A stretch of DNA of 64,000 bases from DASSKP01 sp035695045 (GCA_035695045.1 DASSEX010000030.1:91672-155671); one strand, 5' to 3'; shown: positions 27,374 to 34,878, counted from the stretch's first letter. Notes: a model not told the origin generated them from the letters alone. Made by a program: numbers and translations.

Positions 27374-27760
27374 TTACGACGCGCGCGCAACTCCTCCGCT
27401 TTTCTCCGCATCTGCGTCGGGTCCGGCCTTGGCCTCGCCGACCGCGGAACCGGCCCAGCTGATCCACCTCGGCGCGTCGATGCGGCCCCGGATGACGGCG
27501 TACGGCCCGTTGACGGCGCAGTGGACCAGCTGCGCGCCGTTGAGCGCCAAGGCGTGCTGCGCCGCATCGCAAGCGGCGGCCACGCCCTCGGGAGTGTGCG
27601 CAGCCGCGGCCAGGGCAGCCGCGTCGCTCGCGAGCGCGGCCCGGTGCCGTGTGACAGTGGCCAGGCCGATGCCCGCCAGCACGGCGGTGACCAGCCCGAG
27701 GACGGCGCACACGGCCAGGGCCAGGACCGTGGCCGACCCGTCGTCACGGCGGTTGGTCAC
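27374..27760 (-). CDS. TadE-like secretion-neighbourhood protein
   Basis: 128 residues. A short basic leader ending in glycine (TNRRDDG) is followed by a hydrophobic helix (SATVLALAVCAVLG) and a soluble C-terminal part, the layout of Rv3654c-type TadE-like proteins found with the Tad operon. The glutamate normally at +5 after the cleavage glycine is absent, so processing by the prepilin peptidase is doubtful. The GTG start overlaps the preceding tadE stop (GTGA). It is the last gene of the compact pilus run before the sortase. Confidence 0.8.
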   Translation of the reverse strand: MTNRRDDGSATVLALAVCAVLGLVTAVLAGIGLATVTRHRAALASDAAALAAAAHTPEGVAAACDAAQHALALNGAQLVHCAVNGPYAVIRGRIDAPRWISWAGSAVGEAKAGPDADAEKSGGVARAS

Positions 27761-28155
27761 GGCGCCACGCCCGGCTCGAGCGGCTCGACGAACCTCGCCG
27801 ACACAGTCGGAAGACTCACCAGGCTGCGCAGCAGGGGCAGCCGCGCGGGCGCCCGTACGTCGACCTCGACGGTCCCCCGTCCCGTCGAGACCTCGACCGA
27901 GGCGCTGTCACCGGCGATGGCCCGCGCGGCGGATCGGACGGTCGCGACCCCCTCGCCGCGGGCGGCCAGGCGCGCGGCAGTCGAGGCGGCGTCCGTGCAT
28001 CGGAGCTGGGTCGCGACAGCCAGCAGGACGGTGACCGCGGCTGCGAGGACCGCGACCACCGTCGGCAGAGTGACGGCAAGCTCGGCCGTCACCATGCCGT
28101 CCTCGGCGGTCGGCCCGGTCATGCCGACGTCGCCACAACCGGGCCGCGCCGTCAT
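27757..28155 (-). CDS. TadE-family pseudopilin
   Basis: 132 residues. The leader ends in DG, followed by MVTAELAVTLPTVVAVLAAA, a prepilin-type site (glycine at -1, glutamate at +5) with a long hydrophobic helix, then a small periplasmic domain. GAGG lies eight bases before the ATG at 28155; an in-frame ATG at 28122 has no ribosome binding site. TadE-type pseudopilins are thought to assemble with the Flp pilus or its platform. It lies between the small pilin-like gene and the second TadE-like gene. Confidence 0.82.
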   Translation of the reverse strand: MTARPGCGDVGMTGPTAEDGMVTAELAVTLPTVVAVLAAAVTVLLAVATQLRCTDAASTAARLAARGEGVATVRSAARAIAGDSASVEVSTGRGTVEVDVRAPARLPLLRSLVSLPTVSARFVEPLEPGVAP

Positions 28156-28165
28156 CGACGGGTCC

Positions 28166-28345
28166 TCACGGAAGGAAGTGCAGCGCGTTGCTGATGAGGT
28201 CTTCGATCAGGTGCAGCACCGTGTCACTGGTCAGGACCTTGTAGAGCACGGCGCCGAAGCCGCAGGCCGCCACCGTCCCGACGGCGTACTCCGCCGTCGT
28301 CATGCCGTGCTCACCGTGGCGGCGGAGCCAGGTCAGGACTCGCAT
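28166..28345 (-). CDS. small Flp pilin-like protein (DUF4244 type)
   Basis: 59 residues. A basic leader ending in HG is followed by MTTAEYAVGTVAACGFGAVL: cleavage glycine at -1, glutamate and tyrosine at +5/+6 and a hydrophobic core, as in Flp pilins. GGAG lies five bases before the ATG. It occupies the position between tadC and tadE where actinobacterial Tad loci (Rv3656c) encode the presumed major pilin. The mature peptide would be about 45 residues, and its C-terminus contains a second amphipathic segment. Confidence 0.88.
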   Translation of the reverse strand: MRVLTWLRRHGEHGMTTAEYAVGTVAACGFGAVLYKVLTSDTVLHLIEDLISNALHFLP

Positions 28346-28489
28346 GCCGTCTCCTTTCCTTGCCGGAAGATCCGGCGTCGCCGAAGACCGTCCTCGGCCG
28401 GGCTCAGACTCGGACAGGAACCACCGCCGATCGCCGGTCCTCGGTGGAGGTGTGGACAGGGCAGGTCGCAGTCCGGCTGTGGAGATCTG

Positions 28490-29173
28490 TCAGCGGCCCA
28501 GCAGGCCCAACGCGAAAGGCACGATGCCGACGAGCGCGAATGCGGGCAGGAAGCAGAGCCCCAGAGGGAGCACCGACCACACCCCGGCCCGGTGGGCGCG
28601 GCGAGCGAGCTCAGCCCGGCGACGCGACCGCGCGCGGTCACCGGCCCGCCGGAGCTCCTGAGTCGTCGCCGCGCCGCTGTCGGCTGCCCGGACGCAGGCG
28701 CGGGCGATCGTCGCGAGCTCAGGCCGGGCGAGCCATTCCGCCCATGCCTCCCGCGGCATCGCCCCGCGGGCCAACCGGTCAGCGACGGGTCGGCATGCGT
28801 CGGCGGCGGCGGGAGACGAGTCGCCGGCCGCCGCGAGGGCGTCACCCACGGTCGCCCCGGCGGCGAGGCACGCGGCGATCAGGTCGGCGACCAATGGCAC
28901 GTCCAAGTCGGGCTCGGGGGCCTGCCTGCGACGAGCGAGGAGCACGGCGGCGGCGGCACCCGCGCAGGCACCGGCCCGAGGACCGATCAGGCCGGCGGCG
29001 AGCACAGCGACGAGCGCGGCGACGACCACCATGGAGCGGGTGGTCGGTGCGGCCTGCCGTTCCGGAGGCGATGACCTCGAGCCGAGCCGCGCCAGCCGGT
29101 AGCGGGCACGACGCGGCGGCATCACGGTGCCGACGGCGAGCGCGGCTGTGAGCGCCGCCAGGAGTCCGATCAC
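28490..29173 (-). CDS. tadC: type II/Tad secretion inner-membrane platform protein
   Basis: 227 residues. N-terminal membrane helices and a proline/arginine-rich segment precede the type II secretion F domain (about 95-215), which ends in helices near the C-terminus. It forms the pilus assembly platform together with TadB. The GTG at 29173 overlaps the TadB stop as GTGA. Shorter than proteobacterial TadC but normal for the actinobacterial operon (Rv3657c-like). Confidence 0.87.
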   Translation of the reverse strand: MIGLLAALTAALAVGTVMPPRRARYRLARLGSRSSPPERQAAPTTRSMVVVAALVAVLAAGLIGPRAGACAGAAAAVLLARRRQAPEPDLDVPLVADLIAACLAAGATVGDALAAAGDSSPAAADACRPVADRLARGAMPREAWAEWLARPELATIARACVRAADSGAATTQELRRAGDRARSRRRAELARRAHRAGVWSVLPLGLCFLPAFALVGIVPFALGLLGR

Positions 29174-29958
29174 TGTGGCCTCACAGCGCGGACCAACCGG
29201 CGTGACCACAGCACGCCGACTGCCTCGAGCAGGCCTGCTCCGGTCAGCAACGCCCAGCCCACTGGCTGGTGCAGCAGCAGCCGCAAAGGATGAGCGCCTA
29301 CCGACTGCCCCATGAGCAGGCCGAGGACGGGGAGGCCGGCAAGGAGCGTCATCGAGGCGCGCGGACCGGCCAGCGCCGCGTCGAACGCGCGCCGGTCGGC
29401 TGCGTCGGCATCGAGTGTTGCGCCCAGCCGGTCGAGGACTTCCGCGACCGCGCCGCCTGCCTGCTCGGTCACCTGCCAGGCCGCACCGACAGAGGCGAAG
29501 ACCTCGCACCCGCGGAGTTGGCTGAGCGCGCGCAGCGGTTCGGCTGCGGGTGTGCCGGACCGCACTGCTCTCGCCGCATCGGACAGATGCGCTCGGAGCA
29601 CGTCCGTCGACTCTGCGGCACCGGCCAGCGCCTGCGCCGGAGTCCGCCCCGCGCGCAGCTCCGCAGCAAGGGCGAAGACGACGTCCACGACAGCGTCCTG
29701 CCGTCGCGCGCGCAGGCGGCCGTCGGCGCGGCGACGGAGCACCGCGGAGACAACCGCTGCACCGACGAGCGCACCAGTCACCAGCCCTGGGACCCCCAGC
29801 ATCAGCGCGGCCAGCTGGACGAGTGCGACGACGAGGAGACCGTCCCGCGACCGCAGAGTCGGCGCACCGGAGCACACGACGCGCAGCCGGTGACGGCGGG
29901 CCGATGGCCAGGTGGCGACGCCGGCTGCAGCAGCAAGGGCGGCGACGAGCCCGGTCAT
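29170..29958 (-). CDS. tadB: type II/Tad secretion inner-membrane platform protein
   Basis: 262 residues: N-terminal helices (about 2-20 and 45-75), then a T2SS F domain (about 90-215) and C-terminal helices. The stretch AELRAGRTPAQALAGAA is typical of TadB. Partner of TadC in the platform on which the ATPase TadA acts. Start overlaps the TadA stop; stop overlaps the TadC start, so translation is coupled through the operon. Confidence 0.88.
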   Translation of the reverse strand: MTGLVAALAAAAGVATWPSARRHRLRVVCSGAPTLRSRDGLLVVALVQLAALMLGVPGLVTGALVGAAVVSAVLRRRADGRLRARRQDAVVDVVFALAAELRAGRTPAQALAGAAESTDVLRAHLSDAARAVRSGTPAAEPLRALSQLRGCEVFASVGAAWQVTEQAGGAVAEVLDRLGATLDADAADRRAFDAALAGPRASMTLLAGLPVLGLLMGQSVGAHPLRLLLHQPVGWALLTGAGLLEAVGVLWSRRLVRAVRPQ

Positions 29959-30962
29959 CCGGCCTCTCGAAGACGTCCTTCGAGCTCGTCCGCAGCGGGA
30001 CCACCGCGCACTCCCACGGAGGTGAACGTCGCCGCCGGCACCGCGGTCACGGTGCCGTCCGGCGATCGGCAGATCAGCGCAACTGCCGCCACCCGACGAC
30101 GGCCGTCCCGCCGACGCGCCAGGTGCACGACGACGTCGACTGCCGCGGCAAGCTGACTGTGTGCCGCATCCCGCGGCAGCCCGGCAACGGCACCGAGTGC
30201 TTCGATCCGAGCGGGGAGATGCTCGGCCCGGTTGGCGTGGACGGTGCCGCAGCCGCCTTCATGTCCGGTGTTGAGCGCTCCGAGCAGCTCCCGCACCTCA
30301 GCCCCGCGCACCTCCCCGACGACCAGCCGGTCGGGCCGCATGCGGAGGGCCTGCCGCACCAGGGTTGCAAGGTCGACGCCCCCGGCACCTTCCGCGTTGG
30401 GCACGCGAGCCTCGAGGCGGACGACATGCGGATGCGCCGGACGCAGCTCGGCCGCGTCCTCCACCAGAACGATTCGCTCGTCGGACGGCACCAGCGACAG
30501 CAACGTGGAGAGCACGGTGGTCTTGCCGGTGCCGGTGCCGCCGGTCACGAGAAAGGGAAGCCGCGCGTCGATCACCCGGCGCAGAAGGTCGGCGCCGGCG
30601 GAGGGGACGCTGCCCTTCGCCACCAGGTCGTCGAGGGAGAACGCGCGACGCGGCGGTATGCGCAGAGACAGGCAGGTCCCCTGGGGCGAGACGGGCGGGA
30701 GCACGGCATGCAGACGGGTGCCGTCAGGAAGCCGGGCGTCCGCGTGCGGCATGGCGTCATCGAGGCGACGGCCGCAGGCGGACACCAGCCGCTGCGCCAG
30801 TCGCCTCAGCGTTCGCTCGTCACCGATCACCAGGGACGTGCGGCGTACGCCGTCGCCGCGGTCGACCCACACCGGGCCCGGTCCGTTGACGAGAACGTCG
30901 GTCACCGCGGGATCGCGCAAGTACGGCGTCAGCGGGCCCGCGTCCACGTCGATCGGTGTCAC
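29955..30962 (-). CDS. tadA: Tad/CpaF-type pilus assembly ATPase
   Basis: 335-residue secretion ATPase that powers Flp pilus assembly. Walker A is GGTGTGKTT (about 159-167), followed by a Walker B/Asp box region (ERIVLVEDAAELRP) and the His box (GHEGGCGTVHANRAEH). The N-terminal domain is short. Its GTG overlaps the ssd stop (GTGA). Counterpart of Rv3659c. Confidence 0.93.
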   Translation of the reverse strand: MTPIDVDAGPLTPYLRDPAVTDVLVNGPGPVWVDRGDGVRRTSLVIGDERTLRRLAQRLVSACGRRLDDAMPHADARLPDGTRLHAVLPPVSPQGTCLSLRIPPRRAFSLDDLVAKGSVPSAGADLLRRVIDARLPFLVTGGTGTGKTTVLSTLLSLVPSDERIVLVEDAAELRPAHPHVVRLEARVPNAEGAGGVDLATLVRQALRMRPDRLVVGEVRGAEVRELLGALNTGHEGGCGTVHANRAEHLPARIEALGAVAGLPRDAAHSQLAAAVDVVVHLARRRDGRRRVAAVALICRSPDGTVTAVPAATFTSVGVRGGPAADELEGRLREAG

Positions 30963-32044
30963 TCCGGCCTTCCCCGTGTCGCACCCCGCGTCGCGCCCCG
31001 GGTCGCGCCCCGTGTCTCGCAGAGTCCCGAAGCCGTGGCATCGAACGGCAACCGCGCGAGCGCCCGGGCCAGCTGGCCGTCGTCCGCGGCGGAGGCGATC
31101 CGCGGGTCTTCCGGAAGCTCCACGGTGACGGGCAGCCGCAGGGCTCCCTCGATGTCAGTCCGGCTGAGTGCGCCTCGGCCCGTGCCGCGGGCCACGACCC
31201 GCAGGTCGCCGCAGACCGGCAGGAGACGGCGCGCCAGCTGAGCGGCAGCGACCGTCGACCGGACTCCGGCGCGGACCACCAGCAGGACGACGTCGGCGGT
31301 CGCGAGCTCGCGGAGATCGGGCGGGCGCGACACGTCGACGACGAGGAGGTCGTGAGTGGCCCGCGCGGTCGACATCAGCGCCGGCCAGCCGACGGCCGGC
31401 TCCGGCCGCGGCTCAGCCGGCCGATCCCAGGAGAGCAGAGCCAACCCCGGAGCCGGGTGGAGGAGCCCAGCGGGGAGCGTCTCCGGAGGCCACGATGCCG
31501 CCTCGCCGGTGAGGTCGGGCCACCGGACCCCCACAGACCGCTCGAGCCCGAACACGAGGTCCAGGCCGCCGCCGGCCGGATCGGCGTCGACCAGCAGCGT
31601 CGACCGGCCCTGCCTGGCGGCGGCGAGCGCGACTCCGACGGCCACCGTCGACGCTCCTGCACCGCCACTGGCCGCGACGCACGCCACGACCCGGCCTGCC
31701 CCTGACCGATCCGCACCCGCCAGGACGCCGTGCTCGAGGAGGGACCGCTCGTCTGTCGGCAGCACGGCGACCTGCTCGGCCCCGATCTCCACGGCGATGC
31801 GCCAGTCGTCCGGCTCCGCGCGCCTCGACAGCAGCGCGACCCGGGCGCGTCTGTCCACGCCCTGGCTCAACACTCGACGCGCGGCCACGGTGTCGAGCAG
31901 CACGGCGACCGCGCTCGACCACCAACGAGTGGCGTCGTGCGCGGCGGTGACCTCGGCGTCCAGACCGGCAGCGGCGCACAGACGGCGGGCCTCGCTCATC
32001 AGGCCCAGGTCGTCGCAGCAGACGGCGACACTGCTCACGGTCAT
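30959..32044 (-). CDS. ssd: septum-site-determining/CpaE-like MinD-family protein
   Basis: 361 residues. A receiver-like N-terminal region (about 1-110) precedes a ParA/MinD ATPase-like domain (about 115-330) with a deviant P-loop (ASGGAGASTVAV). The equivalent in M. tuberculosis (Rv3660c, Ssd) affects septation; Caulobacter CpaE positions pilus assembly. GAGGAG lies four bases before the ATG. The last residues are three TRGA units and a TRG, from four 12-bp repeats (30972-31019), which looks like recent slippage. First gene of the pilus operon, just downstream of the 6C RNA. Confidence 0.87.
   Translation of the reverse strand: MTVSSVAVCCDDLGLMSEARRLCAAAGLDAEVTAAHDATRWWSSAVAVLLDTVAARRVLSQGVDRRARVALLSRRAEPDDWRIAVEIGAEQVAVLPTDERSLLEHGVLAGADRSGAGRVVACVAASGGAGASTVAVGVALAAARQGRSTLLVDADPAGGGLDLVFGLERSVGVRWPDLTGEAASWPPETLPAGLLHPAPGLALLSWDRPAEPRPEPAVGWPALMSTARATHDLLVVDVSRPPDLRELATADVVLLVVRAGVRSTVAAAQLARRLLPVCGDLRVVARGTGRGALSRTDIEGALRLPVTVELPEDPRIASAADDGQLARALARLPFDATASGLCETRGATRGATRGATRGRPE
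30972..31019 (-). repeat. 12-bp tandem repeat, four copies, inside the ssd 3' end
   Basis: Four consecutive 12-base units of the form ccccgNgtcNcN on the plus strand (30972-30983, 30984-30995, 30996-31007, 31008-31019), encoding repeated Thr-Arg-Gly-Ala at the Ssd C-terminus. Confidence 0.85.
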
Positions 32045-32181
32045 CGCGCTCCTCGGTCCGCGCCGAGGATCGCCGAGGGGTGCACGCGGATGCGCGACGT
32101 CGTCTTCGCTGTGGACGGTCAGCCGCGGCAGCCCCGTCTGTGGACCGCAGGGTCCTCGTCGAGCGAATTCCGGCCGGACAT

Positions 32182-32258
32182 GGGACGGCCCCCGCCGGGG
32201 GGGTAGCGGGGGCCGTCGCGAGATCCGACTCCGGGGGGGACGAGCCGGACCCGATCAG
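32182..32258 (-). ncRNA. 6C small RNA (B11/scr3559 type)
   Basis: On the minus strand two successive hairpins each show a run of seven C in the loop. The first pairs 32242-32249 with 32224-32231 (8 bp including one G-U). The second is a perfect 12-bp stem (32184-32195 with 32206-32217) with loop tacccccccg. This is the defining structure of the actinobacterial 6C RNA. The position upstream of ssd matches B11 of M. tuberculosis (between Rv3660c and Rv3661). A third hairpin (32262-32280) lies just 5'. The exact ends are not visible, and no U-tract follows. Confidence 0.88.
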
Positions 32259-32634
32259 GGACGCGAGCGCGAAGCTCGCGGGGTAGCGGAGACCTTCCCC
32301 CGCGTCGGAAGCCGAAACCCGGGCCGCAAACTTTTTTTCGGGGCTATGCACGGCCCGGCGCGCGGAGTAGAACGAGGGTACGGCCCGGCGAACGGCGAGT
32401 GGCGACGTCCCTCCCGCTCTCGGACCGCACACGAAGTCCGGGCACCCACGCGGGCGTCAGCCACAGGAGGCAGTCGAGACCGGGGCTCGTCCCCGGCCGG
32501 CAAGGGAAGCCGGCGCTTGGTCACCCGGAGGACGTGCCAGTGAACGGCGCCTCGCGAGGCGCCGTTCGCATGTGCCCCGCCGTTCGCGGGCAGGACTCGC
32601 GTGCGAGACGATCCGCGTGACGAGGGAGGGTGCC
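32259..32634. other. gene-free stretch with a T7 tract, direct repeat and hairpin array
   Basis: No open frame with coding character. It holds aac-T7-c at 32329-32339, an 11-bp direct repeat acggcccggcg at 32350-32360 and 32380-32390, and successive hairpins on the plus strand at 32421-32440, 32480-32496 and 32496-32514, then a 26-bp perfect palindrome at 32542-32567. It ends at the holin-like gene start. See findings. Confidence 0.6.
32542..32567. repeat. 26-bp perfect palindrome
   Basis: gaacggcgcctcg is followed directly by its exact complement cgaggcgccgttc. As RNA it folds to a 10-bp stem with a six-base loop. It lies 68 bases before the holin-like gene; terminator or operator. Confidence 0.85.
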
Positions 32635-33078
32635 GTGAGCGCCGGTGTTGACCAGGACCAGTCGCTCGGCGAGCTGGTCGCGACGGCGACGCGCGACCTG
32701 TCCTTGCTCGTGCACAAAGAGGTCGAGCTCGCCAAGACGGAGATCGCGGCGGAGGTCAAGCGCGCCGGCATCGGCGCGGGGTTCCTCGGCGGCGCCGGCT
32801 TCATCGGCGTCTTCACGTTGCTGTTCCTGTCCGTGGCCGCAGCCCTGGGCATCTCGACCGGTGCGGGCATCGGAGCCTGGGCCGGGTTCCTCATCGTCGG
32901 TGCGGCGTACGGCTTGCTCGCCGGGCTGCTCGCGCTGCTCGGGCTGTCCAAGGTCACGAAGGTCAAGCCGCCGCAGCGCACCATCCGGACGGTCAAGGAC
33001 GACATCGCGTGGGCCAAGCACCCGACCGTCGCACCGGATCCCGAGCTGGAGGATCTGCGGGCCAGCCACCGCGAGTGA
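32635..33078 (+). CDS. phage holin-superfamily III-like membrane protein
   Basis: 147 residues. An amphipathic N-terminal region (about 1-45, KEVELAKTEIAAEVKRAG) is followed by two membrane helices (about 48-75 and 80-105) and a charged tail. This is the DUF1469/actinobacterial holin-like family, counterpart of Rv3669, and is a housekeeping gene rather than a phage remnant since no other phage gene is near. GGGAGGG lies four bases before the GTG at 32635. Its role is unknown. The hydrolase gene follows after 36 bases. Confidence 0.82.
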   Translation: MSAGVDQDQSLGELVATATRDLSLLVHKEVELAKTEIAAEVKRAGIGAGFLGGAGFIGVFTLLFLSVAAALGISTGAGIGAWAGFLIVGAAYGLLAGLLALLGLSKVTKVKPPQRTIRTVKDDIAWAKHPTVAPDPELEDLRASHRE

Positions 33079-33114
33079 GCCCCGCCCGCACGACGGCTGT
33101 GCCAGGCTGCCCGG

Positions 33115-34029
33115 ATGACGGGTCGCCGGCTGGTCGAGGAGTCGGCAACCCTTCTTGACGGTCCGTGGCGGCACCACGATGTCAGCGCCAACGGGGTCCG
33201 CCTGCACGTCGCCGAGATCGGCACCGGCCCGCTCGTCGTGTTGTTGCACGGGTTCCCGCAGTTCTGGTGGGCCTGGCGGCACCAGCTCGTCGACCTCGCC
33301 GCCGCCGGCCTGCGCGTGGCGGCGCCGGACCTGCGCGGGTACGCCGCCAGCGACAAGCCACCCCGCGGGTACGACGCGTTGACCCAGGCGGCGGACGTCG
33401 CGGGGCTCATCCGCGCGCTCGGCGAGCGCGATGCGGTGGTCGTCGGCCACGGGTGGGGCGGTCACGTCGCCTGGACGCTGGCAGCGGCCCACCCGACGCT
33501 CGTCCGGCGACTCGCGGTGGTCAGCTCTCCGCACCCGCTGCGATGGGCCGCAGCGTTGCGCGGCACCGGCCAGCACCGGGCAGCCGGGCCGCTGCTGCGG
33601 TTCCAGCTGCCGTGGCACCCCGAGCGCTGGCTGGTGGCGGACGACGCGCGCAACGTCGGACTCCTGCTGCGGTCCTGGGGCGGCCCCGGATTCCCGGACC
33701 CCGAGGCGGAGCGCACCTACCGCACGGCGATGCAGATCCTCGCCGCCCCGCACTGCGCTCTGGAGCCCTACCGGTGGGCGGTCCGTTCGCTGCCGCGGGC
33801 GGATGGGCGCCGCTTCCGCCGGGTGGTGCGCCGCCCGATCGACGCGCCGACGCTTCAGCTGCACGGCTCCCTCGACCGGTGTGCCCTGCCCAGCACCGCC
33901 TCCGGCTCCGGGCGCTACGTCGCCGCGGAGTACGAGTGGCGCCTGCTGGACGGCGTCGGCCACTTCGCGCCGGAAGAGGCACCGGCGGCCGTCAGTGGAG
34001 AGCTGGTGCGGTGGTGCAAGGAGGCGTGA
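33115..34029 (+). CDS. alpha/beta hydrolase, epoxide-hydrolase-like with altered nucleophile
   Basis: 304 residues of epoxide hydrolase/haloalkane dehalogenase type. The oxyanion-hole motif HGFPQFWWAW is present, with a cap domain (about 140-215), the acid in HGSLDRC and the histidine in GVGHFAPEE. The nucleophile elbow reads GHGWGG instead of the usual GHDWGG: codon GGG replaces the Asp codon. By family rules it should not form the covalent ester intermediate, so it may be inactive or do something else. It matches the position of Rv3670 (EphE). Stop overlaps the next start as GTGA. Confidence 0.82.
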   Translation: MTGRRLVEESATLLDGPWRHHDVSANGVRLHVAEIGTGPLVVLLHGFPQFWWAWRHQLVDLAAAGLRVAAPDLRGYAASDKPPRGYDALTQAADVAGLIRALGERDAVVVGHGWGGHVAWTLAAAHPTLVRRLAVVSSPHPLRWAAALRGTGQHRAAGPLLRFQLPWHPERWLVADDARNVGLLLRSWGGPGFPDPEAERTYRTAMQILAAPHCALEPYRWAVRSLPRADGRRFRRVVRRPIDAPTLQLHGSLDRCALPSTASGSGRYVAAEYEWRLLDGVGHFAPEEAPAAVSGELVRWCKEA

Positions 34030-34466
34030 ACCGCGACCGCGACGAGGCAGGGCGGCCACGCAACGCCCGTCCCCGCGACGCCCTCGGGCGGCCTCTCGGC
34101 CGCCGGGCCGGCGGCGCTGCCCCAGTGGACGCCCCCGCGCTGCCGCCCACCGACGCATTGGCGCAGGCTCAGCAGCTGCTCAGCTCAGGTCACGCCTTCG
34201 CCGCGCATGAGGTCCTCGAGGCTGTGTGGAAGACCACCGAGGGGGCGGAGCGCGCGCTGTGGCGCGGGCTCGCCCAGCTGTGCGTCGGCCTGACCCACTT
34301 CCAGCGGGGTAACCGCACCGGCGGTCGCGCGCTGCTGCGCCGTGCGGCCGAGACCTTGGCGGAAGCGCCGGCCCGCTACGGCGTGGATCCAGCCCTGCTC
34401 GCCGATTGGGCAGCGCAGGCGGCGGAAGAAGACGAGACTCCGGCCGCGCCCCGGCTCGTGGGCTAG
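34026..34466 (+). CDS. DUF309 domain protein
   Basis: 146 residues. After a basic, probably unstructured N-terminus comes the helical DUF309 core (about 40-125) with the motif HAFAAHEVLEAVWK and WRGLAQLCVGLTHFQRGN. Family function unknown. The GTG at 34026 overlaps the upstream stop by four bases; GGAGG is only one base from it, so a later GTG cannot be excluded. The stop TAG shares CTAG with the stop of the convergent gene at 34463. Confidence 0.8.
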   Translation: MNRDRDEAGRPRNARPRDALGRPLGRRAGGAAPVDAPALPPTDALAQAQQLLSSGHAFAAHEVLEAVWKTTEGAERALWRGLAQLCVGLTHFQRGNRTGGRALLRRAAETLAEAPARYGVDPALLADWAAQAAEEDETPAAPRLVG

Positions 34467-34846
34467 GCGGCGGACGAGCGCGCGACAGCCAGCGAGCCGA
34501 GCGCGTCGAGGAACTGCTCGCCACGGGCACGCAGCGCACCGGCAGTGCCGCGCGTCGCCGTCAGCACCAGCCGTGCGTTCGTGCCGACGATCGGGAGCTC
34601 CGCCGTCTCCGGCAGCAGCGCGAGCCGGCCCCGCGCGCTGCCGAGATCGGGATCGGCGATCGTGAGGTCGACGACGAATCCCACCCCCGCGCGCATCGGT
34701 GAGCCGACCCGCAGCGTCGGCGCAGCTGCGTCGACGTCCGCGCGATCCGTGGCCGGCCACAACGCGTCGGCGACGGGGCCGGACAGAAGGAGCGCGACAC
34801 CGGCGGGGTCGGCGGCGAACTGTCGGGTGATGTGAGCCTGGGTCAT
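34463..34846 (-). CDS. hypothetical protein
   Basis: 127 residues, no signal peptide or helix bundle evident. The sequence alternates hydrophobic and charged segments as in a small beta-rich domain such as the SRPBCC fold (VGFVVDLTIADPD, RLALLPETAELPIVGTN); this is only an impression. GGAGG precedes the ATG at 34846 by six bases. The upstream region carries two TGTGA-TCAC palindromes and could be Crp-controlled. Confidence 0.65.
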   Translation of the reverse strand: MTQAHITRQFAADPAGVALLLSGPVADALWPATDRADVDAAAPTLRVGSPMRAGVGFVVDLTIADPDLGSARGRLALLPETAELPIVGTNARLVLTATRGTAGALRARGEQFLDALGSLAVARSSAA

Positions 34847-34861
34847 GGGGCACCTCCAGGG

Positions 34862-34878
34862 GTGACGACGCGTCACAC
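34862..34878. promoter_or_regulatory. Crp-like palindrome, proximal
   Basis: gtgacgacgcgtcacac contains GTGAC/GTCAC arms. On the minus strand it reads TGTGA-N7-TCACC, one base wider than the Crp consensus spacing. It lies just upstream of the ribosome binding site of the gene starting at 34846. Confidence 0.35.

Noticed and set aside
32260..32640. Possible RNase P RNA, tmRNA, cobalamin or c-di-AMP riboswitch
   Set aside because: The conserved cores of these RNAs (for example the rnpB GAGGAAAGTCC element or the cobalamin B12-box) are absent by eye on both strands. Only generic hairpins remain.
32635..33078. Prophage remnant, from the holin-like gene
   Set aside because: No integrase, lysin, capsid or terminase gene nearby. 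The protein is the chromosomal Rv3669-type and its neighbours are syntenic.
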